Counted from the stretch's first letter, positions 27,782 through 39,004 are shown. The stretch is 64,000 bases of DNA from Gammaproteobacteria bacterium Ga0074134 (GCA_001464965.1 LNEJ01000026.1:20539-84538); one strand, 5' to 3'. Notes: a model not told the origin generated them from the letters alone. Numbers and translations are program-made.

Positions 27782-28038
27782 CTTCGCCCCCTCCAGACTC
27801 ACCAAGCAACATACGCTTCATGTTTGCGTAGTTTTTTAAGGCGCTTCCATGTGCCGAGGAACCTCTGACACATCAGCGGTTCCTTTAAGTTTTATTATCA
27901 AAACCCGACGGAGTGAATTGTGCATGGCGGTGAGCGTTTTGTCCAGATCAAATAAAATGTACCCGTAAAGGGGGCTCAATGACCGGTATTTCGACGCAGA
28001 TCGGCACCAGATTTTCCTGGCAACGGGTTTTAACTGCG

Positions 28039-28620
28039 TCATAGCAACGGCTTGATGGTCTCCTCGACAAGCTGGCGGGACATCTCCCCGATCTGGCCAT
28101 AAATGACTCGGCCCTTGCGGTCGATGACAACAGTATAGGGCAACGCCCCCATCGTGTTTCCGTAGCGTTCAGCGATGATCATTGCGTCATCCTCTCCCAC
28201 CAGCACGGGGTAGTTGATTTTCATTTTTGACGTTTTCATGAACCCCTGAATCGTCTCAACGTCGTCAAATGCAACACCTACAAACTGCAGGCCCTGCGGC
28301 CCATACTTCTTCTGCAACTCGATAAATGCGGGCATTTCGCGGCGGCACGGTCCACACCATGTGGCCCAGAAGTTGACCACCAGCACCTTGCCGTCCCATG
28401 CACTGATATTGCGCGATATGCCCTCCATGTCCGGCAGCGCAAACACCGGGCGCATCGGACCCGCCTCCTGCGTAGACACAGGGGCAGGCATAGGCGCAGC
28501 ACGCTTTTCCGCTGCATTGGCAGGCGCCACTTCCTGCAGCCCGGCGAAAAAGTATCTGCTACCCCAGGCACCGAGGCCAAAAAACAGCAGCGCGGCCAGT
28601 ATCAATCCGATTTTTTTCAT
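28039..28620 (-). CDS. tlpA: TlpA/ResA-type thioredoxin-like protein
   Basis: A 193-residue periplasmic thiol-disulfide protein. One N-terminal helix (about residues 4-24) anchors or exports it. The thioredoxin domain has WATWCGPCRREMP with Cys89 and Cys92, and LPYTVVIDRKGRV with the cis-Pro. Such proteins reduce apocytochrome c or metallocentre thiols. The start overlaps the dsbD stop by 4 bases, so it probably receives electrons from DsbD. This fits a genome rich in c-type cytochromes. Confidence 0.92.
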   Translation of the reverse strand: MKKIGLILAALLFFGLGAWGSRYFFAGLQEVAPANAAEKRAAPMPAPVSTQEAGPMRPVFALPDMEGISRNISAWDGKVLVVNFWATWCGPCRREMPAFIELQKKYGPQGLQFVGVAFDDVETIQGFMKTSKMKINYPVLVGEDDAMIIAERYGNTMGALPYTVVIDRKGRVIYGQIGEMSRQLVEETIKPLL

Positions 28621-30509
28621 GATTCACGCACCCCCTGCTTCCTTCCAAGCGTCGCAGCTATGTGCGCCTGAAAAGTCCCGGCCTTCAAAAAACCCACTAC
28701 GCGGCGGTCACGCTGCTCTGTGCCTTCGGGGCTAAAAAACATAATAGACGGCGGCCCGAAAATGCCAAAATGCTTGAGCAGCGCCTGATCTTCGGCATCA
28801 TTGGCGGTGACATCGGCCTGCAATAACACCACACCGGCCAGCGCCTGCCGGACGCCCGGATCAGAGAAGGTGTATTTCTCCATTTCCTTGCAGGAGACAC
28901 ACCAGTCCGCATAAAAATCGAGCATGATGGGTTTGCCGGAGGCACGCGCCATATCAATTTCCCGATTCAGTCCGGCCAGCCCTTTGATGGGTTTGAATGG
29001 CATCGGAGGGACTTCGGCGGCGGACAGCCCTCCAGAGCCGAATTGCACGCCGCGCAACGGCTGGAATATATCCTTGCCGCCACCGGCCGCACCCAGCATG
29101 ATCAGGCCGCCATAGATCAGCAACACCAGCCCCACACCCTTCCACAGCTTGCTCCAGCCGCTGGCTTCCGGGGATTGCCGCTCCAGCGCGCCCATGTACA
29201 CCGCCGAAATGATGAGCAGCACAGCCCACAGCACCATGGAAATCTGCGGCGGCAGGATGCGCTCCAGCATCCACACCGCCACCGCCAGCAGCAGTACGCC
29301 AAATACCGCCTTGATAGCGTTCATCCAGTCCCCGGCCTTGGGCAACAACTTGCCTGCGGAGGCGCCGATAACCAGCAGCGGCCCGCCCATGCCGAGACTC
29401 AAGGCAAACAAGGCAGACCCGCCAAGCACGGCATCACCGCTTTGGCCGATGTAAATCAGGGCGCCCGCCAGCGGCGCCGCAATGCAGGGGCCGACAATCA
29501 GCGCGGATAAAAGCCCCATTACAGCGACGCCCGCATGGCTACCGCCGCGCTGCCTGTTGCTCATCTCGGTCAACTTGCCTTGCCAACGGCTAGGGAGTTG
29601 CAAATCATAGAAACCGAACATGGACAGGGCCAGCAGCACAAACACGGCAGCAAAGCCGCCGAGTATCCAGGGGTTCTGAAACACCGCCTGGAGATTCCCG
29701 CCGAACAATCCGGTCACTACCCCCACGACAGTGTAGGTCGCCGCCATGGCAAGCACGTAAGACAACGACAAAGTGAAGGCCCGGCGCGAAGTTAGCGCGC
29801 TGCCCTGCCCCACGATGATGCTGGACAAAATAGGGATCATGGGGAACATGCAAGGGGTAAAGGCCAGCAGCAGGCCAATACCGAAGAAACTGAGCAGGGT
29901 GAGCGCCGTGTTGCCGCTCGCAAGGGACTGGGCATAGCGGTCTTGCTCCGGCACATCGCCATCGGCTATGGCGGGTGCAGCAGGTACAAACGGCGCGCTA
30001 CCGCCCGGCAGCGTTAATGCAACAACCTTGGTGATCGGCGGGTAACAAAAGCCGGCGTCGGCGCAGCCCTGATAATGCAGCTCCAGATTGATGCCGGTGG
30101 GTGAGGTGGAAGTGCGCGTTACAGGAAGGGTGATGGTCAGCGGCTTGTGGTAGACCTCAACCTGGCCGAAGTTGGGGTCGGCCTTGAATTCGCCCGGCGG
30201 GGCGGTAAAAGTGCCGAGGCTGACGCCCGCGCCATCTTTCAGGGCAAACGCGAATTTGCTTTTGTAGAGATAATAGCCCTCGGCAACATCCCATCGCGCG
30301 CTCACGGTGCTAGCATTGACCGCATTCACCGACAGGACAAAGGCTCGATCCGCCTCCAGAAACTTTTCATCCGGCTTTTTTACGCCCAGACGCTCGCCGA
30401 GAGAGGAAATCGCTCCGAAAAACCCCTGGGATGAGGCGTCCGCAACCACCGTCAGCGGCATCGCCACACTGGCGGCAAATAACCACAGCACCATCAAAAA
30501 CCGCTTCAC
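28617..30509 (-). CDS. dsbD: Thiol:disulfide interchange protein DsbD
   Basis: A 630-residue inner-membrane reductant transporter. After a signal peptide (to about residue 24) comes the periplasmic alpha domain with its Cys pair in CADAGFC. Eight helices with Cys in FTPCMFPMIP and GPCIAAPL follow. The C-terminal thioredoxin gamma domain has WCVSCKEME. It moves electrons from cytoplasmic thioredoxin to periplasmic partners such as TlpA (next gene) and cytochrome c maturation. All three Cys pairs are present. Confidence 0.96.
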   Translation of the reverse strand: MKRFLMVLWLFAASVAMPLTVVADASSQGFFGAISSLGERLGVKKPDEKFLEADRAFVLSVNAVNASTVSARWDVAEGYYLYKSKFAFALKDGAGVSLGTFTAPPGEFKADPNFGQVEVYHKPLTITLPVTRTSTSPTGINLELHYQGCADAGFCYPPITKVVALTLPGGSAPFVPAAPAIADGDVPEQDRYAQSLASGNTALTLLSFFGIGLLLAFTPCMFPMIPILSSIIVGQGSALTSRRAFTLSLSYVLAMAATYTVVGVVTGLFGGNLQAVFQNPWILGGFAAVFVLLALSMFGFYDLQLPSRWQGKLTEMSNRQRGGSHAGVAVMGLLSALIVGPCIAAPLAGALIYIGQSGDAVLGGSALFALSLGMGGPLLVIGASAGKLLPKAGDWMNAIKAVFGVLLLAVAVWMLERILPPQISMVLWAVLLIISAVYMGALERQSPEASGWSKLWKGVGLVLLIYGGLIMLGAAGGGKDIFQPLRGVQFGSGGLSAAEVPPMPFKPIKGLAGLNREIDMARASGKPIMLDFYADWCVSCKEMEKYTFSDPGVRQALAGVVLLQADVTANDAEDQALLKHFGIFGPPSIMFFSPEGTEQRDRRVVGFLKAGTFQAHIAATLGRKQGVRES

Positions 30510-30514
30510 GCTTT

Positions 30515-30838
30515 CTATATCTCTTCTGAAGAATCAATCCAGGCAAGGTAGGCTGCCAGCCCCGTGTCAATGGAGACAGCGATAATCTCTGGAAGTTCAT
30601 AGGGGTGAATCGCCAGAATAGCCCCCTCAATCTCGGCATAATCCTCGGCCAGCGACTTGATGAGCAGTAAATGCTCCTCCCCGGCTTGGCGCTCCCCTTT
30701 CCAGTAGTAGATCGAGCGCATGGCAGGCAGGATATTAACACAGGCGGCCAGCCCCTGATCCACCAGAGCACTGGCCACGGTGTCGGCTACCTGAGGGTCC
30801 GGGCAGGTGGTGAGAACGATGTGATATTTGCTATTCAT
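30515..30838 (-). CDS. cutA: CutA1 divalent-ion tolerance protein
   Basis: A 107-residue member of the trimeric CutA1 family, starting MNSKYHIVLTTCPD. It has the family core LAACVNILPAMRSIYYWKGE, EEHLLLIKSL and HPYELPEIIAV. Start at 30838 is chosen over an upstream ATG by homology. It was named for copper tolerance, but the molecular function is unsettled. It is the first gene of the cutA-dsbD-tlpA run, 5 bases before dsbD. Confidence 0.95.
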   Translation of the reverse strand: MNSKYHIVLTTCPDPQVADTVASALVDQGLAACVNILPAMRSIYYWKGERQAGEEHLLLIKSLAEDYAEIEGAILAIHPYELPEIIAVSIDTGLAAYLAWIDSSEEI

Positions 30839-30899
30839 GCTAGAAAGATACCGCATCCGCGTCGCCCGAGCAAAAACAATGAATCTTTTACGAAACCAC

Positions 30900-30927
30900 T
30901 TGACGCGGGGATTTTGGCGGATATCAT
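30900..30927 (+). promoter_or_regulatory. Sigma-70-type promoter of groES-groEL
   Basis: TTGACG at 30900-30905 and TATCAT at 30922-30927 with a 16-base spacer, directly before the CIRCE operator. No separate sigma-32-type promoter was recognised. Confidence 0.7.
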
Positions 30928-30929
30928 TA

Positions 30930-30956
30930 TTAGCACTCGTCGAGGGTGAGTGCTAA
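30930..30956 (+). promoter_or_regulatory. CIRCE operator (HrcA binding site)
   Basis: TTAGCACTC, nine bases, GAGTGCTAA: a perfect match to the CIRCE inverted repeat bound by the HrcA repressor. It overlaps the expected transcription start of groES-groEL, so the operon should be HrcA-repressed and heat-inducible. hrcA itself is outside the window. Confidence 0.97.
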
Positions 30957-31025
30957 TGGCGCTGGCCGCGATGTTGAAACCGCAGCACATACGTGTTAAG
31001 TCTTTAATTATTAGGGAGATTACAT

Positions 31026-31316
31026 ATGAAAATCCGTCCTTTGCATGATCGCGTCATTATCCGCCGCATGGAGGAAGAGCGTAAATCCGCCGGTGGCATC
31101 GTGATTCCCGATACTGCAGCTGAGAAACCCGTGCGCGGCGAAGTCATCGCCGTGGGCAAGGGCAAGATCCTTGAAAATGGCGAAGTGCGCACACTGGCCG
31201 TCAAGCCAGGCGACCGGGTGCTGTTTGGCAAATATTCCGGCACCGAGATCAAGGTCGATGGCGAAGACCTTCTGGTGATGCGCGAAGAAGACATCGTCGG
31301 CGTCATCGAAGAATAA
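31026..31316 (+). CDS. groS: Co-chaperonin GroES
   Basis: A 96-residue chaperonin-10 starting [14 protein letters not shown]. The mobile loop [19 protein letters not shown] binds GroEL, and [15 protein letters not shown] closes the fold. A GGGAG ribosome site lies 8 bases upstream. It is the first gene of the CIRCE-controlled operon. Confidence 0.99.
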   Translation: MKIRPLHDRVIIRRMEEERKSAGGIVIPDTAAEKPVRGEVIAVGKGKILENGEVRTLAVKPGDRVLFGKYSGTEIKVDGEDLLVMREEDIVGVIEE

Positions 31317-31367
31317 ATCAGTTTGTACGATCCTTTCATTATTTGATCAACGAATTCAGAGGAATAA

Positions 31368-33017
<1,650 letters not shown>

Positions 33018-33061
33018 GCCCCGGTCCGCAGAAGCGGGAGCAACCCCGTCCTGCAAACCTG

Positions 33062-33092
<31 letters not shown>

Positions 33093-33150
33093 CATGTAGT
33101 ATGATTTTCGTCATTCCGTTAAGGCACAACCTCCATAGGAGGAAGCAACC

Positions 33151-34185
33151 GTGAAGCACAGCAACACTATTATCAGGCAACATATTGGGGCCATTGTCGC
33201 GGCCCTGTTGGGCGTATCCAGCATCTTTTATTCTCCCATAGGCGGGACTGGGGAAGCGGATCCTTATCTGCGTCCGAAGATCGTGCCCGCCCCGGCAGAT
33301 AACCAGCTGACCCCCGACCGCGCCGAGCTCGGCAAAATACTGTTTTTCGATCCTCGGCTTTCGGGCTCCAACTGGATAAGCTGCGCCACATGTCACAACC
33401 CGGCGCTCGGCTGGTCGGATGGATTGCCCACGGCTATCGGCGACGGCATGAAGACACTCCACAGAGCAACTCCCACGATTTTGAACACGGCCTATAACAA
33501 GATCCAGATGTGGGACGGACGCGCACCGAACCTGGAAGAACAAGCGACAAGCCCTATCGTATCGCCAAGTGAAATGAATCAGGATCTCGATGCGTTGATT
33601 AAGGAGCTATCCGCCATTCCCGGCTACAAGGCGTTGTTTGAAAAGAGCTATCCCGGTGAAGGCATCAGCAAGCAAACCATCTCCAAGGCCATCGCCAGCT
33701 TCGAAAGAACAGTGGTGTCGACGGAATCCCCTTTTGACAAGTGGCGCAAGGGGAACAAGAAGGCGGTGAGCGAATCAGTAAAACGCGGGTTTGTTCTATT
33801 CGAAGGCAAGGCCAATTGTGCCGCTTGTCATCAAGGGTTTAATTTTGTTGATGACGGTTTCCATAATATTGGCCTGAAGAAGCTCGGCGATGTCGAAGAC
33901 GAAGGAAGATTCGCACACAAGAAAGTTAAAGTTCTGAAAGGCGCATTCAAGACCCCCACACTGCGCGACATTGCCCGCACCGCGCCCTATATGCACAATG
34001 GCGTGTACAAGACATTGGAAGAAGTCGTGGATCATTACAACCGCGGTGGAGAAAATCAGGAAAACCCCGACCCCAACCTGAAGCCGCTTAATTTAACGGA
34101 TCAGGAAAAAGCGGATCTGGTGACCTTCCTGAAAAGCCTCACTGGAAAGCACATGACCATTAACATCCCCCAGCTGCCGAATTAA
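33151..34185 (+). CDS. Dihaem cytochrome c peroxidase / MauG-family protein
   Basis: A 344-residue periplasmic dihaem protein. An N-terminal signal or anchor (about residues 11-30) precedes two haem c sites, CATCH at 78-82 and CAACH at 223-227. Typical family stretches are GKILFFDPRLS, RATPTILNTAYN, MWDGRAPNLEEQA, FKTPTLRDIARTAPYMHNG and YNRGG. It uses GTG 33151 with a strong AGGAGG 8 bases upstream. Whether it is a peroxidase or a MauG-like protein-modifying enzyme cannot be told. The cupredoxin next door could be an electron donor. Confidence 0.9.
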   Translation: MKHSNTIIRQHIGAIVAALLGVSSIFYSPIGGTGEADPYLRPKIVPAPADNQLTPDRAELGKILFFDPRLSGSNWISCATCHNPALGWSDGLPTAIGDGMKTLHRATPTILNTAYNKIQMWDGRAPNLEEQATSPIVSPSEMNQDLDALIKELSAIPGYKALFEKSYPGEGISKQTISKAIASFERTVVSTESPFDKWRKGNKKAVSESVKRGFVLFEGKANCAACHQGFNFVDDGFHNIGLKKLGDVEDEGRFAHKKVKVLKGAFKTPTLRDIARTAPYMHNGVYKTLEEVVDHYNRGGENQENPDPNLKPLNLTDQEKADLVTFLKSLTGKHMTINIPQLPN

Positions 34186-34214
34186 AGGAGACTTATTAAA
34201 TGGTTAGATTCAAT

Positions 34215-34538
34215 ATGAAAAAAGCCATTTTTTTACTGCTCTCCGCCTGGCTGCCGGCAACACAGGCCGCGGAGATTGAGCTAGGACAGCAAAAAAAATC
34301 CTTCGTACAAAACGGTCAGAAGATAGAACGCCTAAAAATAAAAGCGGGAGATACTATTCGCTTCAAGAATTATGATCCGTTCTTCCATAATATATTTTCA
34401 CTATCAACCCTTAAAACCTTCGATCTTGGGTCCTTCCCCAAAGGAGAGTCACGCACCGTGACCTTTGACACGAAGGGAACGGTAGACATTGAGTGCGCCA
34501 TCCACCCGCAAATGCAGTTGAAACTCGAGGTTGAATAA
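34215..34538 (+). CDS. Small blue-copper (cupredoxin) protein
   Basis: A 107-residue exported plastocyanin-like protein. Signal peptide residues 1-19 (LLLSAWLPATQAA) are followed by a cupredoxin fold. His58 (FFHNIF), Cys94, His97 and Met100 (ECAIHPQM) make a complete type I copper set. I prefer ATG 34215 (MKKAIFLLLS); an in-frame ATG at 34200 is possible and closer to AAAGGAG. It follows the dihaem peroxidase and its stop overlaps the next small ORF (TAATG). Probable electron shuttle with the peroxidase. Confidence 0.85.
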   Translation: MKKAIFLLLSAWLPATQAAEIELGQQKKSFVQNGQKIERLKIKAGDTIRFKNYDPFFHNIFSLSTLKTFDLGSFPKGESRTVTFDTKGTVDIECAIHPQMQLKLEVE

Positions 34539-34696
34539 TGGCGCGCCTTACCAGGCAGATGCTGACGGGGGTGATTCTCTCCATGGGCGGGGCAGCGATG
34601 GGCCGTGCACCGGTGATGTCAGTATGGGGAGAGCAATTATCCACACAAGAAATCAATGATGTGGTGGCGTATCTTAGGACGATACTTGTGAAATAG
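34538..34696 (+). pseudogene. Truncated cytochrome c C-terminal fragment
   Basis: A 52-residue ORF beginning ATG with a TAATG overlap to the cupredoxin gene. It reads like the end of a class I cytochrome c: MGRAPVMSVWGEQLSTQEIN then DVVAYLRTILVK, including a likely Met ligand and the C-terminal helix. No CxxCH haem site is encoded, and the frame is closed upstream. It is probably the remnant of a third gene of the peroxidase-cupredoxin operon, with its haem-binding part deleted. A translated small protein is possible but cannot bind haem c. Confidence 0.6.
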
Positions 34697-34753
34697 GGGG
34701 CAGGGAATTTTGGCGCCGTCCTTCTACCTGAAAACGGCGATTGAAAACCATAA

Positions 34754-34779
34754 ATCAGGGCAGCGCTCGACGCCCTGAT
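34754..34779 (-). terminator. Probable terminator of pilU
   Basis: ATCAGGGC, a 10-base loop, then GCCCTGAT. On the minus strand it is followed by TTTATGGTTTT, a weak T-rich run. It lies between the convergent cytochrome fragment and pilU genes and might act both ways. Confidence 0.5.
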
Positions 34780-34791
34780 CTACCTGACCAG

Positions 34792-35961
34792 CTACTCTAA
34801 ACTCAGCGTCATACTAGATGATGTCGGGGCCGCACTCTTGATCTTTTCTCCTTCCTCGCTCTCCAGGCTCAATGCGCTTTCCTCGGTTTGCTTGCCCGCA
34901 TTCTTTTCTTCCAGGCTGATGCGCAGACGCAAATTATTTTGCGAATCGGCATTGCGCAGCGCTTCTTCGAGTGTAATGCGGCCTTCCTTGTAAAGGTAAT
35001 ATAGTGCGGCATCGAAGGTTCGCATGCCTACATTCTCTGATTTGCTCATAATCTCCTTGATCTTGTGCATCTCGCCTTTGAGAATCAGGTCGCAGATCAG
35101 TGGCGTTCCGAGGAGTATTTCAATTGCGACGGTACGTTTGCCATCCACAGTGGGGATAAGGCGCTGTGAAATGATGGCACGGACATTGAGCGACAAGTCC
35201 ATCAGCAACTGATGGCGCCGCTCTTCAGGAAAAAAGTTGATGATGCGATCCAGCGCCTGATTGGCATTGTTGGCATGTAACGTCGAGATGGCCAGATGGC
35301 CCGTTTCAGCGAAGGCAATCGCGTGCTCCATGGTCTCACGTTCGCGGATCTCGCCGATAAGAATAACATCCGGGGCCTGACGCAGCGTGTTTTTCAGGGC
35401 ATCTTCAAAGCTGTCGGTATCCACGCCCACTTCACGCTGATTGACTATGGATTTCTTGTGTTTATGAACGAATTCGATGGGGTCTTCGATGGTGACGATA
35501 TGCCCGGCGCTGTTTGAGTTGCGGTAATCAATCAAGGATGCCAGAGAGGTGGATTTACCTGAGCCCGTGCCGCCGACAAAGAGGATCAAACCACGTTTTT
35601 GCATGATCACCTTGGTGAGTATGGATGGCAGATTGAGCTTTTCCATGTCTGGAATATCGGTTTTGATATTGCGAATCACCATCGCCACTTGATTGCGTTG
35701 CTTGAAAATATTGACGCGGAAACGGCCCACGCCCGGCTCGGATATGGCGAGATTCATTTCCGGTTTTTTCTCAAAGGCCGTGATCTGTTCCTGATTCATT
35801 ACCCGGTACGCGATTTCCTTGACCGCATTGGGACTCATCGTGGCAGGCTCAAGGGGAGTAAGCACGCCCTGGATTTTGGCGCTGGGCGGCGCGCCGGTAG
35901 TCAGATAAAGATCCGAAGCGTCTTTCATGACCATGATTTTCAGGTAATCTTTAAATTCCAT
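34792..35961 (-). CDS. pilU: Type IV pilus retraction ATPase PilU (PilT family)
   Basis: A 389-residue PilT/PilU ATPase starting MEFKDYLKIMVMKDASDLYL. Walker A is GGTGSGKST; VTIEDPIEFVH, the Asp box, LIGEIRERETMEHAIAFAETGHL and STLHANNANQALDRI follow. A charged C-terminal extension of about 45 residues, rich in Glu, Ser and Lys, is typical of PilU rather than PilT. The longer frame to 36051 lacks homologous sequence. No pilT lies next to it here. It powers pilus retraction together with PilT. Confidence 0.9.
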   Translation of the reverse strand: MEFKDYLKIMVMKDASDLYLTTGAPPSAKIQGVLTPLEPATMSPNAVKEIAYRVMNQEQITAFEKKPEMNLAISEPGVGRFRVNIFKQRNQVAMVIRNIKTDIPDMEKLNLPSILTKVIMQKRGLILFVGGTGSGKSTSLASLIDYRNSNSAGHIVTIEDPIEFVHKHKKSIVNQREVGVDTDSFEDALKNTLRQAPDVILIGEIRERETMEHAIAFAETGHLAISTLHANNANQALDRIINFFPEERRHQLLMDLSLNVRAIISQRLIPTVDGKRTVAIEILLGTPLICDLILKGEMHKIKEIMSKSENVGMRTFDAALYYLYKEGRITLEEALRNADSQNNLRLRISLEEKNAGKQTEESALSLESEEGEKIKSAAPTSSSMTLSLE

Positions 35962-36097
35962 ACGTCCTTCTCCAAAAGCATTCTGATGGCCTATTGGGTT
36001 ATAGTTGTAATTATTATCGGCGTTGAGGAGGGGCAGCTTAAGCGGCGGCAAAAAAACTCACGCCACCCTTGCCTGTATGAGAAAAACGAGACACGCG

Positions 36098-38971
36098 ATG
36101 ACGGACAACATTAAAGCCCTGCCCGCGGCATTGCAGGCACGCATTGATAGCTATCTGGATGCCTTTGCGGAGGCCCAGAACAACGCAGGCGTTCGTATAT
36201 CCAGCCATACAGAGTTGTTGCCGAAGATCCATGAGGCATGGGCCTATAGCGACTTTGTGGCGCAAAATTGCGTGCGCCATCCGCAAATGCTCGGTGATCT
36301 TCTGGACAGCGGCGATCTGCTCAGGGCCTACCCGCCAGAGGAATATCGGCTCAAGCTCCAGGCTGCCCTTGATGGCGTACACGATGAAAAGCGTCTCAGC
36401 GCCGTGCTGCGCATCCTGCGGCGGCGCGAGATGGTGCGTATCGCCTGCCGCGACCTGGCGAGCTGGGCAGAACTGGAGGAGACCCTGCGTGAACAATCGT
36501 GGCTGGCGGAGGCCTGTCTGGATGTTGCCTTACAACATCTGCATGACTGGCAGCGCACAGAAGCGGGCGACCCTCTGGCGGAAGACGGCAGCCTGCAAGC
36601 GCTCGTCGTCTTGGGTATGGGCAAGCTCGGGGGACAGGAGCTGAATTTTTCTTCGGATATCGATCTCATTTTCGCCTACCCCGAAGAAGGCCAGACCAAT
36701 GGACCGCGCACCTTGAGCAATCAGGAATATTTCACTCGCCTTGGCCGACGCCTGATCAGCGCCATCAGCGATTTCACCGCTGAGGGTTTCGTATTCCGCG
36801 TCGACATGCGCCTGCGCCCTTATGGCGAGAGTGGGCCGCTTGCGATGAGTTTTGACGCGCTGGAGGAGTATTACCAGACCCACGGGCGCGAATGGGAGCG
36901 TTACGCGATGATCAAGGCGCGCGCCGTGGCCGGTGACGTGACTGCGGGAGAACGCCTGATGCAGCGCCTGCGCCCGTTCGTCTACCGCCGCTACCTGGAT
37001 TTCGGCACCTTCGAGGCATTGCGCGAGATGAAGGAAATGATCCGCCGCGAGATCGAGCGCAAAGGACTCCACGGCAACATCAAGCTCGGCTCGGGCGGCA
37101 TCCGCGAGATCGAATTCATCGGCCAGGCCTTTCAGTTGATACGCGGCGGGCGCGAGCCGGAACTGCAGGAGCGGCAGATCCTACGCGTCCTGAAACTGCT
37201 CGCCAGCCGCGGTGATTTACCGGAGTATGTGACGCATGCATTAACTGTAGCCTATGTATTCCTGCGCCGCACCGAAAACCGTTTGCAGGAATTCGCCGAT
37301 CAACAGACCCATACGTTGCCAACCGATGATACAGGCCGCCTGCGCCTGGCGGCCTCGATGGGGCATGATGATTGGGCGGCTTTTTCGCGTGCTCTTGAGA
37401 AGCATACGCGTGTGGTCCATGAGCATTTCGAACAAGTCTTCGCCGCGCCGCAAACAGCCGAGGCTGGAACGCCTGATCTCACCGCCGTCTGGCGCGGCGC
37501 CCTGGATGAAGCCCAGGCACGCGCTGCCCTCCAGGCCACGGGATTTAGCGACACCGAAGAGGCACTGCGCCTGTGCGCACGCCTGCGCGAAGGCCATGTC
37601 TACCGCGTTCTGAGCGCCCAGGGCCGCGAGCGTATGGATCGCCTGATGCCGTTGCTGCTCGGCGCGGTAACCATGACCCTTCAGCCCACCGTTACGCTGC
37701 TGCGCCTGACCAGCCTGCTGGAGGCCGTCGCCCGGCGCACAGCTTATCTGGCGCTGCTGGTGGAGAATCCGCTGGCGCTATCGCAACTGGTCAAGTTATG
37801 CGCCGCGAGCCCCTGGCTTGCCAGCCTGCTGACCCGTCATCCGCTACTGCTTGATGAATTGCTTGATCCGCGCAGCCTTTATAAACCACTGGGCCGGACC
37901 GAGCTGGAACACGAGCTACGTGTGCGCCTGCACGCCATCCCACCCAATGATCTGGAACAACAGATGGAGGCGTTGCGCCAGATCAAGCAGGCTGCCGTGC
38001 TGCACGTAGCCGCAGCGGATGTGGCTGGTGCGATGCCGCTGATGGTGGTAAGCGACCATCTCACCGAAATCGCCGAAGTGATGCTGGAGCAGGTGTTGTC
38101 ACTCGCGTGGCACCACCTCACAGAGCGCCATGGCCGCCCTCAGTGCAACAGCGACGGACAAATCCGCGAGCCTGGCTTTGCCATCATTGGCTATGGCAAG
38201 CTGGGCGGCATCGAGCTGAGCTATGGTTCCGATCTGGACCTGGTGTTTCTGCATGACAGCGCGGGTGAAGAGCAATACACGAGCGGCCCCAAAGTCATCG
38301 ACAACGCGGTATTTTTCGCCCGCCTCGGCCAGCGCATCATCCACATCCTCAATACCCAGACACCGGCGGGCGTGCTCTATGAGGTGGATACGCGGCTACG
38401 TCCGAGCGGTGCCTCCGGTCTGCTGGTAAGTGATGTGGAGGCTTACACGGCTTATCAGCGCAACCAGGCCTGGACCTGGGAACACCAGGCGATGGTGCGG
38501 GCGCGGGTCGTGGCCGGAAATGACGAGATTAACGAACGTTTCACCGCCTTGCGCCACGAAATCCTGTCACGCCGCCGTGATCCCGCCACGCTGCGCCGCG
38601 AGGTACGCGAGATGCGCGAACGTATGCGCCGCGAACTCGCCAGCCGTAAACCCGGCTGTTTCGACCTCAAACAGCACCCCGGAGGTATCGCGGACATCGA
38701 ATTTATGGTCCAATATGGGGTTTTGGCTTGGGCCTGCGATCACCCCGCGCTACTGCGTTTTACCGATAATATCCGCCAGTTACAAGGCTTTCTTGACGCC
38801 GGATTGATGCCGGAGGCGGATGTGCAGCGGCTGAGCGAAGCCTACCGCGCCTACCGCGCGGCCGTGCACCGCCTCACCTTGCAGGACGAACCGGCAGTGG
38901 TGGCCGATAGCGAGTTCCGGGAATACCGAGATGGGGTTGAAGGAATCTGGCGCAGGATGATGGAAGACTGA
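36098..38971 (+). CDS. glnE: Bifunctional glutamine synthetase adenylyltransferase/deadenylylase
   Basis: A 957-residue regulator of glutamine synthetase. Two nucleotidyltransferase halves are visible: GMGKLGGQELNFSSDIDLIF near residue 170 (deadenylylase half) and GYGKLGGIELSYGSDLDLVF near residue 700 (adenylylase half). Each is followed by an RLRP(Y/S)G element and a GGIREIEF- or GGIADIEF-type stretch. I start at ATG 36098 (MTDNIKALP). It is divergent from pilU and 33 bases before ilvE. Confidence 0.96.
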   Translation: MTDNIKALPAALQARIDSYLDAFAEAQNNAGVRISSHTELLPKIHEAWAYSDFVAQNCVRHPQMLGDLLDSGDLLRAYPPEEYRLKLQAALDGVHDEKRLSAVLRILRRREMVRIACRDLASWAELEETLREQSWLAEACLDVALQHLHDWQRTEAGDPLAEDGSLQALVVLGMGKLGGQELNFSSDIDLIFAYPEEGQTNGPRTLSNQEYFTRLGRRLISAISDFTAEGFVFRVDMRLRPYGESGPLAMSFDALEEYYQTHGREWERYAMIKARAVAGDVTAGERLMQRLRPFVYRRYLDFGTFEALREMKEMIRREIERKGLHGNIKLGSGGIREIEFIGQAFQLIRGGREPELQERQILRVLKLLASRGDLPEYVTHALTVAYVFLRRTENRLQEFADQQTHTLPTDDTGRLRLAASMGHDDWAAFSRALEKHTRVVHEHFEQVFAAPQTAEAGTPDLTAVWRGALDEAQARAALQATGFSDTEEALRLCARLREGHVYRVLSAQGRERMDRLMPLLLGAVTMTLQPTVTLLRLTSLLEAVARRTAYLALLVENPLALSQLVKLCAASPWLASLLTRHPLLLDELLDPRSLYKPLGRTELEHELRVRLHAIPPNDLEQQMEALRQIKQAAVLHVAAADVAGAMPLMVVSDHLTEIAEVMLEQVLSLAWHHLTERHGRPQCNSDGQIREPGFAIIGYGKLGGIELSYGSDLDLVFLHDSAGEEQYTSGPKVIDNAVFFARLGQRIIHILNTQTPAGVLYEVDTRLRPSGASGLLVSDVEAYTAYQRNQAWTWEHQAMVRARVVAGNDEINERFTALRHEILSRRRDPATLRREVREMRERMRRELASRKPGCFDLKQHPGGIADIEFMVQYGVLAWACDHPALLRFTDNIRQLQGFLDAGLMPEADVQRLSEAYRAYRAAVHRLTLQDEPAVVADSEFREYRDGVEGIWRRMMED

Positions 38972-39004
38972 GGTTATCACGTAGTATTGAGGAGCACCTG
39001 CATA

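Noticed and set aside
27836..28042. 68-residue minus-strand ORF between aroQ and tlpA
   Set aside because: No homologous-looking motif, no ribosome site, and a basic composition typical of chance frames; I treat 27806-28038 as intergenic.
36530..37072. 180-residue ORF antisense to glnE
   Set aside because: Lies wholly inside conserved glnE sequence and has no recognisable motif.
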